Origin: Leptospira dzoumogneensis
GTDB taxonomy: Bacteria; Spirochaetota; Leptospiria; Leptospirales; Leptospiraceae
NCBI RefSeq assembly: GCF_004770895.1
Contig: NZ_RQHS01000018.1
Location: 186,001 to 250,000, forward strand
Length of the DNA stretch: 64,000 nt
Direction of reading: 5' to 3'
Shown: one piece after another, positions 35,511-45,843 of the stretch
Layout: each line of letters opens with the position of its first letter
Position numbering within the stretch: position 1 is the first letter of the stretch
Position numbers and translations under genes: made by a program
Notes under the pieces: generated by a model
Told to the model about the DNA's origin: nothing
Databases searched by the model: none
The model's input: the letters and a program-made list of their open reading frames with translations, nothing else

Positions 35511-38456
35511 ATGCGCCCCTGGATCCGAAATTGTCTATTTTTACTTTTTTTGCCTACCTTGCTTTGGGGGCAGCCGGTCGACCTAGGCCCTAGGGGTCAA
35601 TCGGGTGATCCGAACTCGGAAGACGATACCCAAAGATCGGTTGTTAAGACCAGAAACCGCCTTTTAAACAAATCCATCGAAGTTCTTAGCGAGAGAGAAG
35701 TGGATGAGCAGTTGGAAAACCTAGGTCTTTCCAGAGAAGGTTCCATCTACACTAGACGTAAAAGATTAAAAGCCGCTTTAGGGGAGAAGGAAGACAATAA
35801 GCCTGATTTTGCCGCGTTAGCCGGAACATCTAAGAAAGATCTTCCTATGGTGATAGAGAATGCCGCGGAAGGCGAGCTTATAAGAGTGGACCAGACCAAG
35901 GGTGGTGTTCTTGTTTTAAGAGGTAGAGTTCGTATCAAACTCAGGTCCGGAAGTCTAGAAGCGGAAACAATTTCAGTGGATTCCGACCGCCAAGAAGTGT
36001 ATGCGGAAGGCGGGATCAAATTCGAGGACGGCCGCGCAAAGATCACCGGGGACAAATTCATCTATGACTATAGATTGGATAAGGGTGTGGTCTATAATAC
36101 AAAAGGCACCGTCGCCCCTGCTTATTTTTTCGGGGAGAAGATCAAAAAATTAGATGATAAACGTTACATGTTGGAGATGGGATATTTCACATCATGTAAC
36201 GCTGAAAAACCTCATTATTCCTTTAAGGTTGATAAGGTAGTGCTCTATCAGGATAGAACAGTTATCGGAACTAACGTTCGATTCCAGGTAGGTAGTACAT
36301 CTGTGTTTTGGCTTCCATTCTTCTATAATAATAATTTAGGGAACGGTTGGACCACTCAAGCAGGTAAAAACAATACACAAGGCCTATTCATCCAAAACTC
36401 ATTACAATGGTCTACGATCCCTACTTGGGCTTTGGCTCCAATGGGTTATAAGGTCCGTGCGGATTTTTATGAAAAAACGGGACAAGCCTTCCAAATGGAA
36501 ATGTGGAGGCAAAGCGCCAACCTAAACTATTTGATAGATATAGGTTATGCAAATCATAAAGCTTACCAGATCACTTCAGGTTTTGAGGATAGATTTGCAA
36601 ATTACGGCATAGGAACAAGTGCAGTCACCAACCAAGTGGATAAGGGAAATTATTGGGGAACCAATATCCCTAATGTGGGAGAAGATAGAGATCCATGGTG
36701 GAAAGGTAGAATATTCTTAAATTCTAAAATGAATAATACGGAGAAGGACGTAACCCGTAACCTTTCCGTTCAATATGAGAATTTTACGAACCGTTTATTC
36801 GAATACGAATACGGGAATAGATACCAACCGAGCAATAGTTTACAGTCATTATATACATTCAGAGATGTTCGTTTCGGTTACGTTCGTAATAACTTAGAAT
36901 GGAAATTGGATTATACGGAGAATAGGGGAGATCTTTCCGTTAATGTTAATATGAAGAGAAATATGCTCTTCTATAACCTTTCTCCTTTTAATAAGTCGGG
37001 TTATTTTCCCACAGTGGATGTTCTGCCATCCGTTACTATTAAGAATAGTTCTGAAATTACCAGGCTTCCTTATTTTGAGACCCCGGTATATTGGGATGTG
37101 TATTTAACGAATACATTGATGAGATTCTACGGTGTTCCTACACAAGAAAAATTGAAAATCCCTACCTCCGACGGAAGTTATGATAATCCTAACGGGGACT
37201 ATAAGGAAAATCTTCTTAGGACCCAAAACTTTTTACAGGGTGAGACCGGATTTAGGACTTCTATGAATTTTGGAAGTTATGTGTCCTTGGCTCCAAGTGT
37301 ATACTACGGCGCTAAAAAACAGTCCGCTCAATTGCCTGCGGGAAGTGCGGATACCGTTAATACGAATTTTACGTCTTTGGAAAGAAGTTTAGCCAGGGAT
37401 AGTTATCAATATTTCAGAACGAATACCAACTTAAGGATTGGTGCTCCGATCCTATTCTTTAATACCACTTATCGTAAATTGGAAGCGGAGAAGCCGGACT
37501 TACAAGATCCGATCCTAATGAAAAACCGCCAACATGAGATGGAATTTTCTTTGGAAAGTTATGCTTTGGAGAATTTTGAGATCTCTCTTAAAACGATCCG
37601 AGACCTAAGAACATTTTCGGATGAATACCAGCCTCAACCTACGAGCCAGGAAAGATGGTACTATACCGTATTCCGTTTTGCGGGTCATATAGACTTCTTG
37701 GAAGGGTTCAGCAAAAGAAAAAGGACCCTTCTGGAAAGGAAAAGAAGTTTTTACACCGGACTGTTCTTCAATAACGATTTTGTGTATCATACACCTTTAC
37801 ATCGTCCTTTGTCCAATAATTTCACCCTATCCTATAAGATGGGTGGATTTAGACTTCCTTTCTTAAGATATATTCGTGAGTTGGAAGTGGGAGGGACCTG
37901 GTATCATATTTATTATGCTTCTATGATGGACAATTATAGGATATATGCTAAGGCAAGTATAGATATCACTAGAGAATTCGGGTTCGAGGCGGAGATCGAT
38001 TCCAGGGTAACGGAACCTTGGAGATATACGAACCAAACGGACAATTATTATTACCAAAGATATATTCTGAATACGGATCCGACTTCTCCATTCACTTCGA
38101 TGAATATGAACCCCACAAATTTAGGTCAGGATATTATCAACGGTTCCGGGATCAACGGAACACAGGCAAGACAGACCACCGCTATGAACGTCAACCGTGC
38201 AATGGCGGTCTTAAAATATAATCTACATACTATGAATTTGAGATTAGGTCTAAGTAGTGATCTTAGATCCGTACCTGGGGGAACTACCGGGGCGAGTCAG
38301 GTGACTTTTTACGACCAGTCCATATTCTTCTCCATATCTTTAACGGATTTCAGTTTGGGTCAGGAAGATTCTGCCCAGCTTTCCAGGATCCGTCTGTTCA
38401 GGTTTAGAAAACGTCCTCTTAGGACAGGTTATACGGAAGGAGTCGAGTCGGAATAA
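35511..38456 (+). CDS. lptD: LPS-assembly outer-membrane protein LptD (OstA/Imp)
   Basis: Outer-membrane beta-barrel that inserts lipopolysaccharide into the outer leaflet. A signal peptide (to about LLWGQ, residue 21) is followed by a linker, an OstA/LptA-like jellyroll (about 125-235: [40 protein letters not shown]) and a junction with [18 protein letters not shown] long barrel region to the C-terminus is rich in alternating Tyr/Asn/Arg strands. At 981 residues it is longer than the enterobacterial protein. It sits between uppP and a polyprenyl-phosphate sugar transferase gene, which starts one base after its stop codon, so envelope polysaccharide steps are grouped here. Confidence 0.88.
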   Translation: MRPWIRNCLFLLFLPTLLWGQPVDLGPRGQSGDPNSEDDTQRSVVKTRNRLLNKSIEVLSEREVDEQLENLGLSREGSIYTRRKRLKAALGEKEDNKPDFAALAGTSKKDLPMVIENAAEGELIRVDQTKGGVLVLRGRVRIKLRSGSLEAETISVDSDRQEVYAEGGIKFEDGRAKITGDKFIYDYRLDKGVVYNTKGTVAPAYFFGEKIKKLDDKRYMLEMGYFTSCNAEKPHYSFKVDKVVLYQDRTVIGTNVRFQVGSTSVFWLPFFYNNNLGNGWTTQAGKNNTQGLFIQNSLQWSTIPTWALAPMGYKVRADFYEKTGQAFQMEMWRQSANLNYLIDIGYANHKAYQITSGFEDRFANYGIGTSAVTNQVDKGNYWGTNIPNVGEDRDPWWKGRIFLNSKMNNTEKDVTRNLSVQYENFTNRLFEYEYGNRYQPSNSLQSLYTFRDVRFGYVRNNLEWKLDYTENRGDLSVNVNMKRNMLFYNLSPFNKSGYFPTVDVLPSVTIKNSSEITRLPYFETPVYWDVYLTNTLMRFYGVPTQEKLKIPTSDGSYDNPNGDYKENLLRTQNFLQGETGFRTSMNFGSYVSLAPSVYYGAKKQSAQLPAGSADTVNTNFTSLERSLARDSYQYFRTNTNLRIGAPILFFNTTYRKLEAEKPDLQDPILMKNRQHEMEFSLESYALENFEISLKTIRDLRTFSDEYQPQPTSQERWYYTVFRFAGHIDFLEGFSKRKRTLLERKRSFYTGLFFNNDFVYHTPLHRPLSNNFTLSYKMGGFRLPFLRYIRELEVGGTWYHIYYASMMDNYRIYAKASIDITREFGFEAEIDSRVTEPWRYTNQTDNYYYQRYILNTDPTSPFTSMNMNPTNLGQDIINGSGINGTQARQTTAMNVNRAMAVLKYNLHTMNLRLGLSSDLRSVPGGTTGASQVTFYDQSIFFSISLTDFSLGQEDSAQLSRIRLFRFRKRPLRTGYTEGVESE

Positions 38457-38457
38457 T

Positions 38458-39873
38458 ATGCTGAAAGAAAGAAGCCAAACTTTTAAATTATTATTCGTCT
38501 TCTTGGACCTGATCTTCTCGTTTGGAAGTTGTATATTCGCATTCCTTCTTCGTTTTTATATTGGAGACCCGACAGGAATAGACAGATCTTATATAGATCT
38601 AGAGAGTTATTTTATATTAGGTTCCGTTCTTTCCGTTTCCCAAGTAATCGTTTTCTTATTTATAGATCTGTATCATCCCAGAAGAGGATTGTCCTTTTTG
38701 GATGAATTCCTTGCGATCTTCGGGGGAGTATTCTTAAATCTACTCTTCGTATTATCTATGTTGTTCTTCTTTCGAGGTGATTTTGGAAGCGAAAGATTTT
38801 CTCGTTCCTTTATTCTAGTTTTCGCGGGGACAAATATTTTTTCGATCGGGCTTCTTCATCTTCTCGCCCGTCAATTCTTAAGATATCTCAGAAGCAAAGG
38901 ATACAATTTACGCAGAGTACTTGTGATCGGAACAAGAGAAACTGCTTCGCGTTTTGCGGATTCTGTCCAAAGACACCAAATTTACGGATACCAGATCATA
39001 GGTTATGTAAGTTCCGGAAATTCCAAAGCGATCCGCAAGGATATGGTGCTTGTCGGAAAGACGGATAAGATAGAAAAAGTTCTGTCCGAGATCAAACCTG
39101 ATCTGGTTGTTTATGCCTTGAATAATGCGGAAGGGGACTGTCTGGAAACCGTATTGGATGCATGTGATACGGAAGGGATCGACTTAAAAGTAATTCCAGG
39201 TTTCCAAGAGTTTATTAAGGCGAAAGGAAGAGTGGATGAGATGGACGGTCTTCCTGTCATTTCCATCCGAAACATCCCGGTTCGTCTGGGTTATAACAGA
39301 GTTATTAAAAGAAGTTTTGATATTCTATTTTCCCTTTTCTTTATTATTCTTTTTTCTCCCGTATTTTTGATCATTGCACTTCTCATCAAATTAACTTCCA
39401 GGGGGCCTGTATTCTATCACCAAGAAAGAGTGGGCCTGGATAATAAAAGTTTCAAGATGCTCAAGTTCAGAAGTATGGTTGTCCAAACTAAGTCCCAGTC
39501 TGAGACCACCTGGACCGTCCAAAATGATCCAAGGGTAACCGGGATTGGTAAGATCCTGCGTAAGACCTCCCTTGACGAAATACCTCAGTTTTTTAATGTG
39601 CTTTTAGGAGATATGTCCGTGGTGGGTCCGAGACCCGAAAGACCTCATTTTGTCGAAAAATTCAAAACGGATCATAGACATTATATGAGAAGGCATGCGG
39701 TCAAGGCTGGGATAACCGGTCTTGCTCAAGTCAAGGGCCTGAGAGGAGACACTTCTATCGATGATAGGATAGATGCGGACATCTACTATATAGAAAACTG
39801 GTCTCTTTGGTTGGATATTAAGATCATCCTGCTCACACCTTTAAAAGGTGTGATGGATAAGAACGCCTATTAA
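38458..39873 (+). CDS. Undecaprenyl-phosphate sugar phosphotransferase (WcaJ/PglC-type)
   Basis: Polyprenyl-phosphate hexose-1-phosphate transferase (471 residues) starting assembly of a surface polysaccharide. Four or five N-terminal membrane helices (about 10-140) precede a nucleotide-binding-like domain ([14 protein letters not shown]), a further membrane segment (about 283-305) and the bacterial sugar-transferase domain: [47 protein letters not shown] with the catalytic Asp-Glu pair. It belongs to the exopolysaccharide glycosylphosphotransferase group; sugar specificity (often glucose or galactose) cannot be read from sequence. It follows lptD by one base and precedes gatC by 22. Confidence 0.9.
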   Translation: MLKERSQTFKLLFVFLDLIFSFGSCIFAFLLRFYIGDPTGIDRSYIDLESYFILGSVLSVSQVIVFLFIDLYHPRRGLSFLDEFLAIFGGVFLNLLFVLSMLFFFRGDFGSERFSRSFILVFAGTNIFSIGLLHLLARQFLRYLRSKGYNLRRVLVIGTRETASRFADSVQRHQIYGYQIIGYVSSGNSKAIRKDMVLVGKTDKIEKVLSEIKPDLVVYALNNAEGDCLETVLDACDTEGIDLKVIPGFQEFIKAKGRVDEMDGLPVISIRNIPVRLGYNRVIKRSFDILFSLFFIILFSPVFLIIALLIKLTSRGPVFYHQERVGLDNKSFKMLKFRSMVVQTKSQSETTWTVQNDPRVTGIGKILRKTSLDEIPQFFNVLLGDMSVVGPRPERPHFVEKFKTDHRHYMRRHAVKAGITGLAQVKGLRGDTSIDDRIDADIYYIENWSLWLDIKIILLTPLKGVMDKNAY

Positions 39874-39895
39874 GGGAAAAAGGAGAACGAAGGCC

Positions 39896-40186
39896 GTGAA
39901 CCTAAACGAAGAATCCCTTCAAAAAATCGCAGAGTTATCTAGGCTCAAAATTGATCCTAAGGATATACAGAACTTCCTTACGGATTTTAATAAAGTACTG
40001 AATTATGTGGATACGATCACTGAATTAAATGTAAGTTCAGTATCCGATGAGGAATTATATCCGAATGAAGGAAATTCACTTCGTGCAGACAAGGCAGAAG
40101 AGGGTTTAAGTCGTTCTCAGATAGAATCCTTCGCGCCTAGTTTCCAGAATGGATACTTCGTAGTTCCAAAGGTGATCGAAACATGA
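39896..40186 (+). CDS. gatC: Aspartyl/glutamyl-tRNA amidotransferase subunit C
   Basis: Small structural subunit of the GatCAB amidotransferase that converts Glu-tRNA(Gln) or Asp-tRNA(Asn) to the amidated form (96 residues). Shows the family opening IAELSRLKI, the [19 protein letters not shown] helix and the C-terminal FVVPKVIE tail. Starts at GTG with GGAG well placed upstream. It overlaps gatA by four bases (ATGA). gatB is not in the window. Because asnS is present 8 kb away, the complex probably serves Gln-tRNA formation, an inference. Confidence 0.92.
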   Translation: MNLNEESLQKIAELSRLKIDPKDIQNFLTDFNKVLNYVDTITELNVSSVSDEELYPNEGNSLRADKAEEGLSRSQIESFAPSFQNGYFVVPKVIET

Positions 40187-41643
40187 AAGAACTTTGGAAA
40201 TTAAAATATTCAGATATTAAAAAAGGTTTAAATTCAGGTGAGTTCACTCCGACCGAATTGATCCAATCCTTGATCTCTCGTATAGAGGCAGAGGATCCTA
40301 AAATTAAGGCATTCCTTTCTTGGGAAAAAGAAAGTATCCTAAAGGCCGCTGCAGAAAGTACTGAAAGAAGAAAATCAGGGAAACCTCTCTCCGAGTTCGA
40401 CGGAATTCCAATCGGAGTGAAGGACAATATTTGTATAGAGAATACGATCACTTCTTGTGCTTCTAAAATTTTAGAGAACTATCGTTCTCCGTTTCATGCG
40501 ACTGCTATCGAAAAACTTTTAGCAAAAGGTTTTGTTCTGATCCCAAGAGCGAATATGGATGAGTTTGCAATGGGTTCATCTACGGAGAACTCAGCTTATC
40601 AAGTCACAAAAAATCCATTCGACACTACAAGAATTCCGGGTGGATCTTCAGGCGGATCTGCAGCTGCGGTTGCCGCTTCTTTTGTGCCTATCGCATTGGG
40701 TTCTGACACAGGTGGATCCGTTAGACAGCCTGCATCTCTTTGCGGGATCTACGGCCTAAAGCCGACTTACGGAACTGTTTCCAGATATGGTCTAGTCGCT
40801 TATGCTTCCAGCTTGGACCAGATCGGTCCATTGTCCAAGGACATTGACGGGATCATAGATGTGTATTCCGTGATCTCCGGAAAAGATCAGCGGGATGCTA
40901 CTTCAAAAAATATTCCTGCATTCGATCCTTCTAAGGTAAAAGAACTTCCTTGGAAAGGTTTGAAAATAGGTAAGATGAAGATCACTTCCGAGATTGAGCC
41001 TGATATTGCAAAAGCATATGAGTCTCTTTTGGCGGAGTTGGAATCCAAAGGCGCTCAACTTGTGGATCTGGATTTTTCTCTTCTTTCCAATTCTATTCCG
41101 ATCTATTATATCATCGCTACTGCGGAATGTTCTTCCAATCTTTCTAGATTCGATGGGATCCGTTTCGGACAAAGAAAAGATCCAAGCGGTAAACTGGAAG
41201 ATCTATACGTAACAAGCAGAAGTGAGGGTTTCGGTAAAGAAGTCCAAAGAAGGATCTTACTCGGAACATTCTCCTTATCCGCCGGATATTACGACGCGTA
41301 TTATGGAAGAGCACAGAAAGCGAGAGTTCTGATCAAAAAAGAATACGAAGGTTATTTTTCTAAAGTGGATCTGATCCTTCAACCTACTTCACCTACGACT
41401 GCGTTCAAGGTGGGAGAGAAAACTTCCGATCCGATCCAAATGTATAAGGCGGATATACTTACTACTTCCGTGAACTTAGCCGGAGTTCCTGCTATGTCTG
41501 TCCCAATCGGAACGGATTCAAAAGGACTTCCGATCGGTTTGCAGATCACTGCTCCTTCTTTACATGAAGATAGAATATTCGGTTTTGCTAAAATGATCTC
41601 CGACTGGGCTTCCAAGGTTCAGTTGCCCGAAGCCATCAAATGA
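40183..41643 (+). CDS. gatA: Aspartyl/glutamyl-tRNA amidotransferase subunit A
   Basis: Glutaminase/amidase subunit that releases ammonia for tRNA-dependent amidation (486 residues). The amidase-signature triad is intact: Lys80 in GVKDNI, cis-Ser155 in [14 protein letters not shown] and nucleophile Ser179 in [11 protein letters not shown]. The C-terminal part ([23 protein letters not shown]) is typical. It overlaps gatC and hisF by four bases on either side, which should couple translation of all three. Confidence 0.96.
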   Translation: MKELWKLKYSDIKKGLNSGEFTPTELIQSLISRIEAEDPKIKAFLSWEKESILKAAAESTERRKSGKPLSEFDGIPIGVKDNICIENTITSCASKILENYRSPFHATAIEKLLAKGFVLIPRANMDEFAMGSSTENSAYQVTKNPFDTTRIPGGSSGGSAAAVAASFVPIALGSDTGGSVRQPASLCGIYGLKPTYGTVSRYGLVAYASSLDQIGPLSKDIDGIIDVYSVISGKDQRDATSKNIPAFDPSKVKELPWKGLKIGKMKITSEIEPDIAKAYESLLAELESKGAQLVDLDFSLLSNSIPIYYIIATAECSSNLSRFDGIRFGQRKDPSGKLEDLYVTSRSEGFGKEVQRRILLGTFSLSAGYYDAYYGRAQKARVLIKKEYEGYFSKVDLILQPTSPTTAFKVGEKTSDPIQMYKADILTTSVNLAGVPAMSVPIGTDSKGLPIGLQITAPSLHEDRIFGFAKMISDWASKVQLPEAIK

Positions 41644-42407
41644 GCGAGCTCGCCGCGAGAATTATTCCCTGCCTGGATATCAAAGACGGCAGGGTAGTCA
41701 AGGGAGTGAATTTCGTAAACCTTGTGGATGCAGGAGATCCCGTAGAATCCGCAGTGGTTTACGAAAAAAATCTCGCGGACGAGTTGTGTTTCTTGGATAT
41801 CACTGCATCCAGCGATAAAAGAGATATTCTGATCCATTTGGTAGAAGCTGTTGCGGAAAGGATATTTATCCCTTTCACAGTTGGCGGAGGAATTCGCACT
41901 CTGGACGATGTTAAGGCGGTTTTAGAAAAGGGAGCGGATAAAGTTTCCATCAACACTGCTGCCTTTGAAAATCCGGACCTTCTTCGTGCCTCCTCCGAAA
42001 TTTACGGATCCCAATGTATCGTATGCGCGGTGGATGTAAAGTTCCATCCTGATAGACAAAGATACGAAGTGTTCCTCCACGGCGGAAGGACCGAAACAGG
42101 AAGAGATGCATTAGACTGGGGAAAAGAAGCCCAAGAAAGAGGAGCAGGAGAGATCCTACTCACATCGATGGACCGTGACGGAACTAAAAAAGGTTTCGAT
42201 ATACAACTTCTAAAATCATTTTCTTCTAATTTAGAAATTCCTATTATTGCAAGCGGCGGCGCCGGGAATCCTGAACATATGGTAGAAGCGATCCTGAGAG
42301 GAAAAGCGGACGCAGTTCTTGCTGCATCCATTTTTCATTTTGGTGAATTTACTATCCGAGAAACTAAAGAGAATATGCAGGAAATGGGGATCAAGGTAAG
42401 GCTTTGA
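41640..42407 (+). CDS. hisF: Imidazole glycerol phosphate synthase, cyclase subunit
   Basis: TIM-barrel cyclase that, with glutaminase HisH, makes imidazole glycerol phosphate and AICAR in histidine synthesis (255 residues). Catalytic Asp residues are at 13 ([13 protein letters not shown]) and 132 (VCAVDVKF); the phosphate-binding loops VGGGIRT and IASGGAG are present, as is [13 protein letters not shown]. It is the last gene of the 14-kb run, separated from the other his genes and translationally coupled to gatA. It converges on a lipase gene 3 bases away with no evident hairpin between them. Confidence 0.96.
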   Translation: MSELAARIIPCLDIKDGRVVKGVNFVNLVDAGDPVESAVVYEKNLADELCFLDITASSDKRDILIHLVEAVAERIFIPFTVGGGIRTLDDVKAVLEKGADKVSINTAAFENPDLLRASSEIYGSQCIVCAVDVKFHPDRQRYEVFLHGGRTETGRDALDWGKEAQERGAGEILLTSMDRDGTKKGFDIQLLKSFSSNLEIPIIASGGAGNPEHMVEAILRGKADAVLAASIFHFGEFTIRETKENMQEMGIKVRL

Positions 42408-42410
42408 TCC

Positions 42411-43592
42411 TTATAACCCGCTCACTATCGTAAAAACTTCACCAAACACATTATTAAAATGTGCTTTTACTGTAGTAAGTCCGCTGCCTGTTCCGCCTTC
42501 ATTCCTAAAAGACATTTGAGAATGGTCCATATCGCTGACAGTATGAGTATTACCTCCTGCCAATCTGTTGTTCAGAAGTGCGGAGTTTAGGGGAACAATC
42601 CCATCTGAATTTGTAAATGCAGGGTTTCCATTCGTGATTACAGTACAAGCAGCTTGGTAGGTGGCTGCATGATCGCCTCCGCTGCAATTTGCAGAAACCA
42701 TGCTTCCACCATATACGGTAGTGACGGGATCCTTGGAAGTATTTGCGATCATACTTTCTAAGAAAAAATTGAATGCTTGGTTGGTTCCATCAGTGATGGG
42801 AGGAGCAATACTGCTTACACCTGCACTAATCCCGTTCGTATAAGCAAGACCCTGTCCGCCGGGAGTGTCCGTCATAAACTTGATAATAGTTCCTATGGAG
42901 CTCAAATTTCCGGTGTATTGCGGAGAAGAATAGGGAGACCCGTAGTATGGAGTTCCTAAACTTACGATATGATCTATCACGTCCTTAGTATTATTTGCAT
43001 GTTGGATCGCAGCTCTAGAAACTAGTCCACCCATTGAGTGTGCCACAACGACCACCTTGTCGGAAGAGCTGAAAGCAGCATTTAAAGAATCTATAAACCT
43101 TCTGCCGTTTATTTCGATATAGTCCGAGGTCCTATAAGTAAAAACATAGATCTCGAAAGTATCGTATACACTCGCACTATAACCGCTGGGAAGGTCGCTG
43201 GTTTGGGTGGTAAATGCAAGTCCCTGGTTCCAGGTTCCTAGCAGGTTTGCTACCTTCTTATTAAAATCGGTAGGAAGATCCGTTTGCCTTTCCGCGAAAT
43301 CCCAACCGTGAATGAGAACGATTTTTGCTTTGAAATTATCTCTCTGAAAATACGGATCTTGGAAGTATAGAGGAGAAAGACTACCTACTGCCATATTCGG
43401 AAATACGGTCGAAAATTTATATAAGGCATGGTTCTGTTCCGCGAAATAACTTGAGACTATATAATCCTTAATTTGGTCCGCTACAGATTTGTTGTCGGGA
43501 GGAGTGAGCCTGTCTTGCACATAATCGCAATTCCCGAAAGATAGTAGTGTGAAAAATAAGAATAGAGTTCGGAAAGATAAAAATCTTTTCAT
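42411..43592 (-). CDS. Lipase/esterase-like alpha/beta hydrolase lipoprotein
   Basis: Lipid-anchored alpha/beta hydrolase (393 residues). The signal peptide MKRFLSFRTLFLFFTLLSF is followed by GNC (Cys about 22). ILIHGWD supplies the oxyanion loop, VVVVAHSMGGLVSRAAIQ the nucleophile elbow, and VSLGTPYYGSPYSS matches the triacylglycerol-lipase/palmitoyl-thioesterase pattern. Late Asp and His candidates are in NSDGIVPLNS and MDHSQM, so the triad looks complete. Probably displayed at the cell surface or in the periplasm. Stands alone between hisF (convergent) and rlmB, with a 101-base upstream gap. Confidence 0.86.
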   Translation of the reverse strand: MKRFLSFRTLFLFFTLLSFGNCDYVQDRLTPPDNKSVADQIKDYIVSSYFAEQNHALYKFSTVFPNMAVGSLSPLYFQDPYFQRDNFKAKIVLIHGWDFAERQTDLPTDFNKKVANLLGTWNQGLAFTTQTSDLPSGYSASVYDTFEIYVFTYRTSDYIEINGRRFIDSLNAAFSSSDKVVVVAHSMGGLVSRAAIQHANNTKDVIDHIVSLGTPYYGSPYSSPQYTGNLSSIGTIIKFMTDTPGGQGLAYTNGISAGVSSIAPPITDGTNQAFNFFLESMIANTSKDPVTTVYGGSMVSANCSGGDHAATYQAACTVITNGNPAFTNSDGIVPLNSALLNNRLAGGNTHTVSDMDHSQMSFRNEGGTGSGLTTVKAHFNNVFGEVFTIVSGL

Positions 43593-43693
43593 ACTATATG
43601 TTTGGTCGCTATCCGGAAAAACCGCAAGCTAGAATTTGATGGCGGGTGTTCATTAATATCGTAACGGAAAGGAAATAAATGTTTGAATAAGAT

Positions 43694-44437
43694 TTACTTC
43701 GGTCGGTTTTTTAAACGATCCAGTACAATACCTGTGGCAACTGTCACATTTAGAGAGGAGATATGACCATGAAGAGGAATACGAACCGTAAAATCCGATT
43801 TTTCCATCAGTATCCTTTTTAGTCCTTCTCCCTCATTTCCCATCAGGATCACGAGTTCCTCCCAAGCGGGAATTTTGGACCAATCTTCTGTTCCCTTGTC
43901 GGAAGTAGAAACTACCCAGAAATTTCGTTTTTGCAATTTTTCTAATATTTGTGCGAGGTTCCCGACTTTAAAAACATTCAGATAGGCGAGTGCGCCTGAG
44001 GCCACTTTTTCCACGGCAGGTGTGATACCGGAAGAATCCCTATCAGGAATGAGAACCGTTTCTACTCCGAAACATTCCGCAGTTCTTAAAATATTTCCCA
44101 GGTTGCCCGGATCTTGGATACGGTCCAAAACTAAGATCGGGCCCTTACAATTTTCCAGATGAGAATCGAATGATTTTTTATCTCCGGAATGGAGTTGTAT
44201 CCTAAGTGCAAGCACTCCTTGGTGATTCACACCGGGAGCCATTTTGTCTAATTTACTAGGAGAAGCTTCTTTGATCAGAAGTTTGTTCCCTAATTCGGAA
44301 AGGATCTCTTCTAATTCTTTTTTCGCACCGGAGGTCAGCCAAATTTCTTGGAAGGAAAGCTCGGAACCTTTTTCTAAATGTCTTTCCAGAATTTCCCGGA
44401 TATTTCTTCTTCCGTAGATATACTCCTGGCGGCTCAT
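43694..44437 (-). CDS. rlmB: SpoU-family 23S rRNA 2'-O-ribose methyltransferase, RlmB-like
   Basis: SAM-dependent SPOUT methyltransferase (247 residues). The three SpoU motifs are clear: LDRIQDPGNLGNILRTAECFG, LVILMGNEGEGL and IPLHGHISSLNVTVATGIVL. The N-terminal substrate-binding domain (YGRRNIREILE ... GVNHQGVLA) matches RlmB, which modifies G2251 of 23S rRNA; a TrmH-like tRNA target is less likely. Starts by overlapping the cysS stop by four bases, so it is coupled to cysS, a pairing seen in many bacteria. Confidence 0.9.
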   Translation of the reverse strand: MSRQEYIYGRRNIREILERHLEKGSELSFQEIWLTSGAKKELEEILSELGNKLLIKEASPSKLDKMAPGVNHQGVLALRIQLHSGDKKSFDSHLENCKGPILVLDRIQDPGNLGNILRTAECFGVETVLIPDRDSSGITPAVEKVASGALAYLNVFKVGNLAQILEKLQKRNFWVVSTSDKGTEDWSKIPAWEELVILMGNEGEGLKRILMEKSDFTVRIPLHGHISSLNVTVATGIVLDRLKNRPK

Positions 44438-45843
44438 TTTCTTTTCCAGCGAAGACCTTCTTTAGTGTCCTCGATTATGATCCCTAATTCGTTCAGCTTG
44501 TCTCTGAGTCTGTCTGATTCCGCAAAGTTTTTGTTTTTGCGGGCTTCCTGTCTTTGTCTCACGAGTTCGTCTATTTCCGAGTCTAAAACTTGTACCTTTC
44601 TTTCGAAACTTAGGACTCCTAGGATGGAATCTATCTTATAAAATAATTCTAATCTTTTGACGAGTTCATTTTCGTTCGGAGAATTTTGATCCAAGTATTG
44701 GTTCGAATCTTTCACCAATTCGAAAACGGAAGCAAGAAATTTGGAAATATTCAGATCGTCTGCGAGGCTTTCTAAAAATTCATCCCAGGAAGCGGCTTCC
44801 AAATTCCCTTGGGATTGGAATGTTTTTCCCGACTTGGATAATTCTTCTAATAATCGATCGATACAGTTTTGGATCTTAGAAACGGATCCGGCTGCTTCTT
44901 CTAATCTTTCTTTTGTGAAGTTTAATTTACTTCTATAATGTGCGGAGAGTAGAAGGAATCGGATATTTTTAGGTTCGGCACCTTCTTTTACCAAATCTCT
45001 TAGGGTGAAAAAGTTTCCCTTGGACTTGGCCATTTTTTCTCCGTTTACTAGAAGATGTTCAGAGTGCAGCCAGTATTTTACAAAGGATTCTCCCGGATAA
45101 GCACCTTCACTTTGAGCGATCTCATTTTCATGGTGGGGGAAGGTTAGGTCCACTCCTCCTGTATGGATGTCCACTCCGGAGCCATACACGTCACGCACCA
45201 TCGCGGAACATTCTAAATGCCATCCCGGTCTTCCGGAGCCGATCTCGGTCTCCCAAGAAGGTTCTCCGTCTTGTTTCGGGAATTTCCAAAGAACAAAGTC
45301 TCTCACATCGTCTTTTTCGTATTCGTCGGTATCATAACGAGTACCTGTTTTCATCCCGCTTACATCGATTTTGGAAAGTTTCCCGTAATTTTTGAATTTA
45401 GAGATAGAATAATACAAACTTCCGTCTTTTTCATAAACGAGTCCCTGGTTTTGAAGATGTTTTATGATCTCTACCATGGAAGGAATAGAATCGGTCGCTC
45501 TGGGATAATGTTCTAATTTTTGAATATTCAGAGATTCTAAATCTTCTTGGAATGCTTTTACCCAGGGTTCAGTAAATTCTCGGATCCCTTTACCTTGTGC
45601 CAAGGATTCACGGATGATCTTATCGTCGATATCGGTGATATTCATAGTCATATCCGGTTTATAACCGAAAGAGACAAGAACACGCCTAAGAAGATCTACG
45701 AATAAGAATGCGCGTAAATTTCCTAAATGTGCGAAGTTATAAACCGTAGGGCCGCAGGAATATACTCTGACTCTGTCCGGAAACTCCGGACGAAATACTT
45801 CTTTGTTTCCGCTGAGAGAATTATGAAAACGGATCTCTTTCAT
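44434..45843 (-). CDS. cysS: Cysteinyl-tRNA synthetase
   Basis: Class I synthetase charging tRNA(Cys) (469 residues, normal length). Zn ligands and the HIGH-like motif lie in YSCGPTVYNFAHLGNLR; the second Zn region is GWHLECSAM ... GGVDLTFPHHENE; the KMSKS-type loop appears as GEKMAKSKGNF. The C-terminal DALR-like helical domain and the short Lys/Arg-rich tail are present. It lies between a hydrolase-like gene and rlmB, overlapping both by four bases. Confidence 0.97.
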   Translation of the reverse strand: MKEIRFHNSLSGNKEVFRPEFPDRVRVYSCGPTVYNFAHLGNLRAFLFVDLLRRVLVSFGYKPDMTMNITDIDDKIIRESLAQGKGIREFTEPWVKAFQEDLESLNIQKLEHYPRATDSIPSMVEIIKHLQNQGLVYEKDGSLYYSISKFKNYGKLSKIDVSGMKTGTRYDTDEYEKDDVRDFVLWKFPKQDGEPSWETEIGSGRPGWHLECSAMVRDVYGSGVDIHTGGVDLTFPHHENEIAQSEGAYPGESFVKYWLHSEHLLVNGEKMAKSKGNFFTLRDLVKEGAEPKNIRFLLLSAHYRSKLNFTKERLEEAAGSVSKIQNCIDRLLEELSKSGKTFQSQGNLEAASWDEFLESLADDLNISKFLASVFELVKDSNQYLDQNSPNENELVKRLELFYKIDSILGVLSFERKVQVLDSEIDELVRQRQEARKNKNFAESDRLRDKLNELGIIIEDTKEGLRWKRK

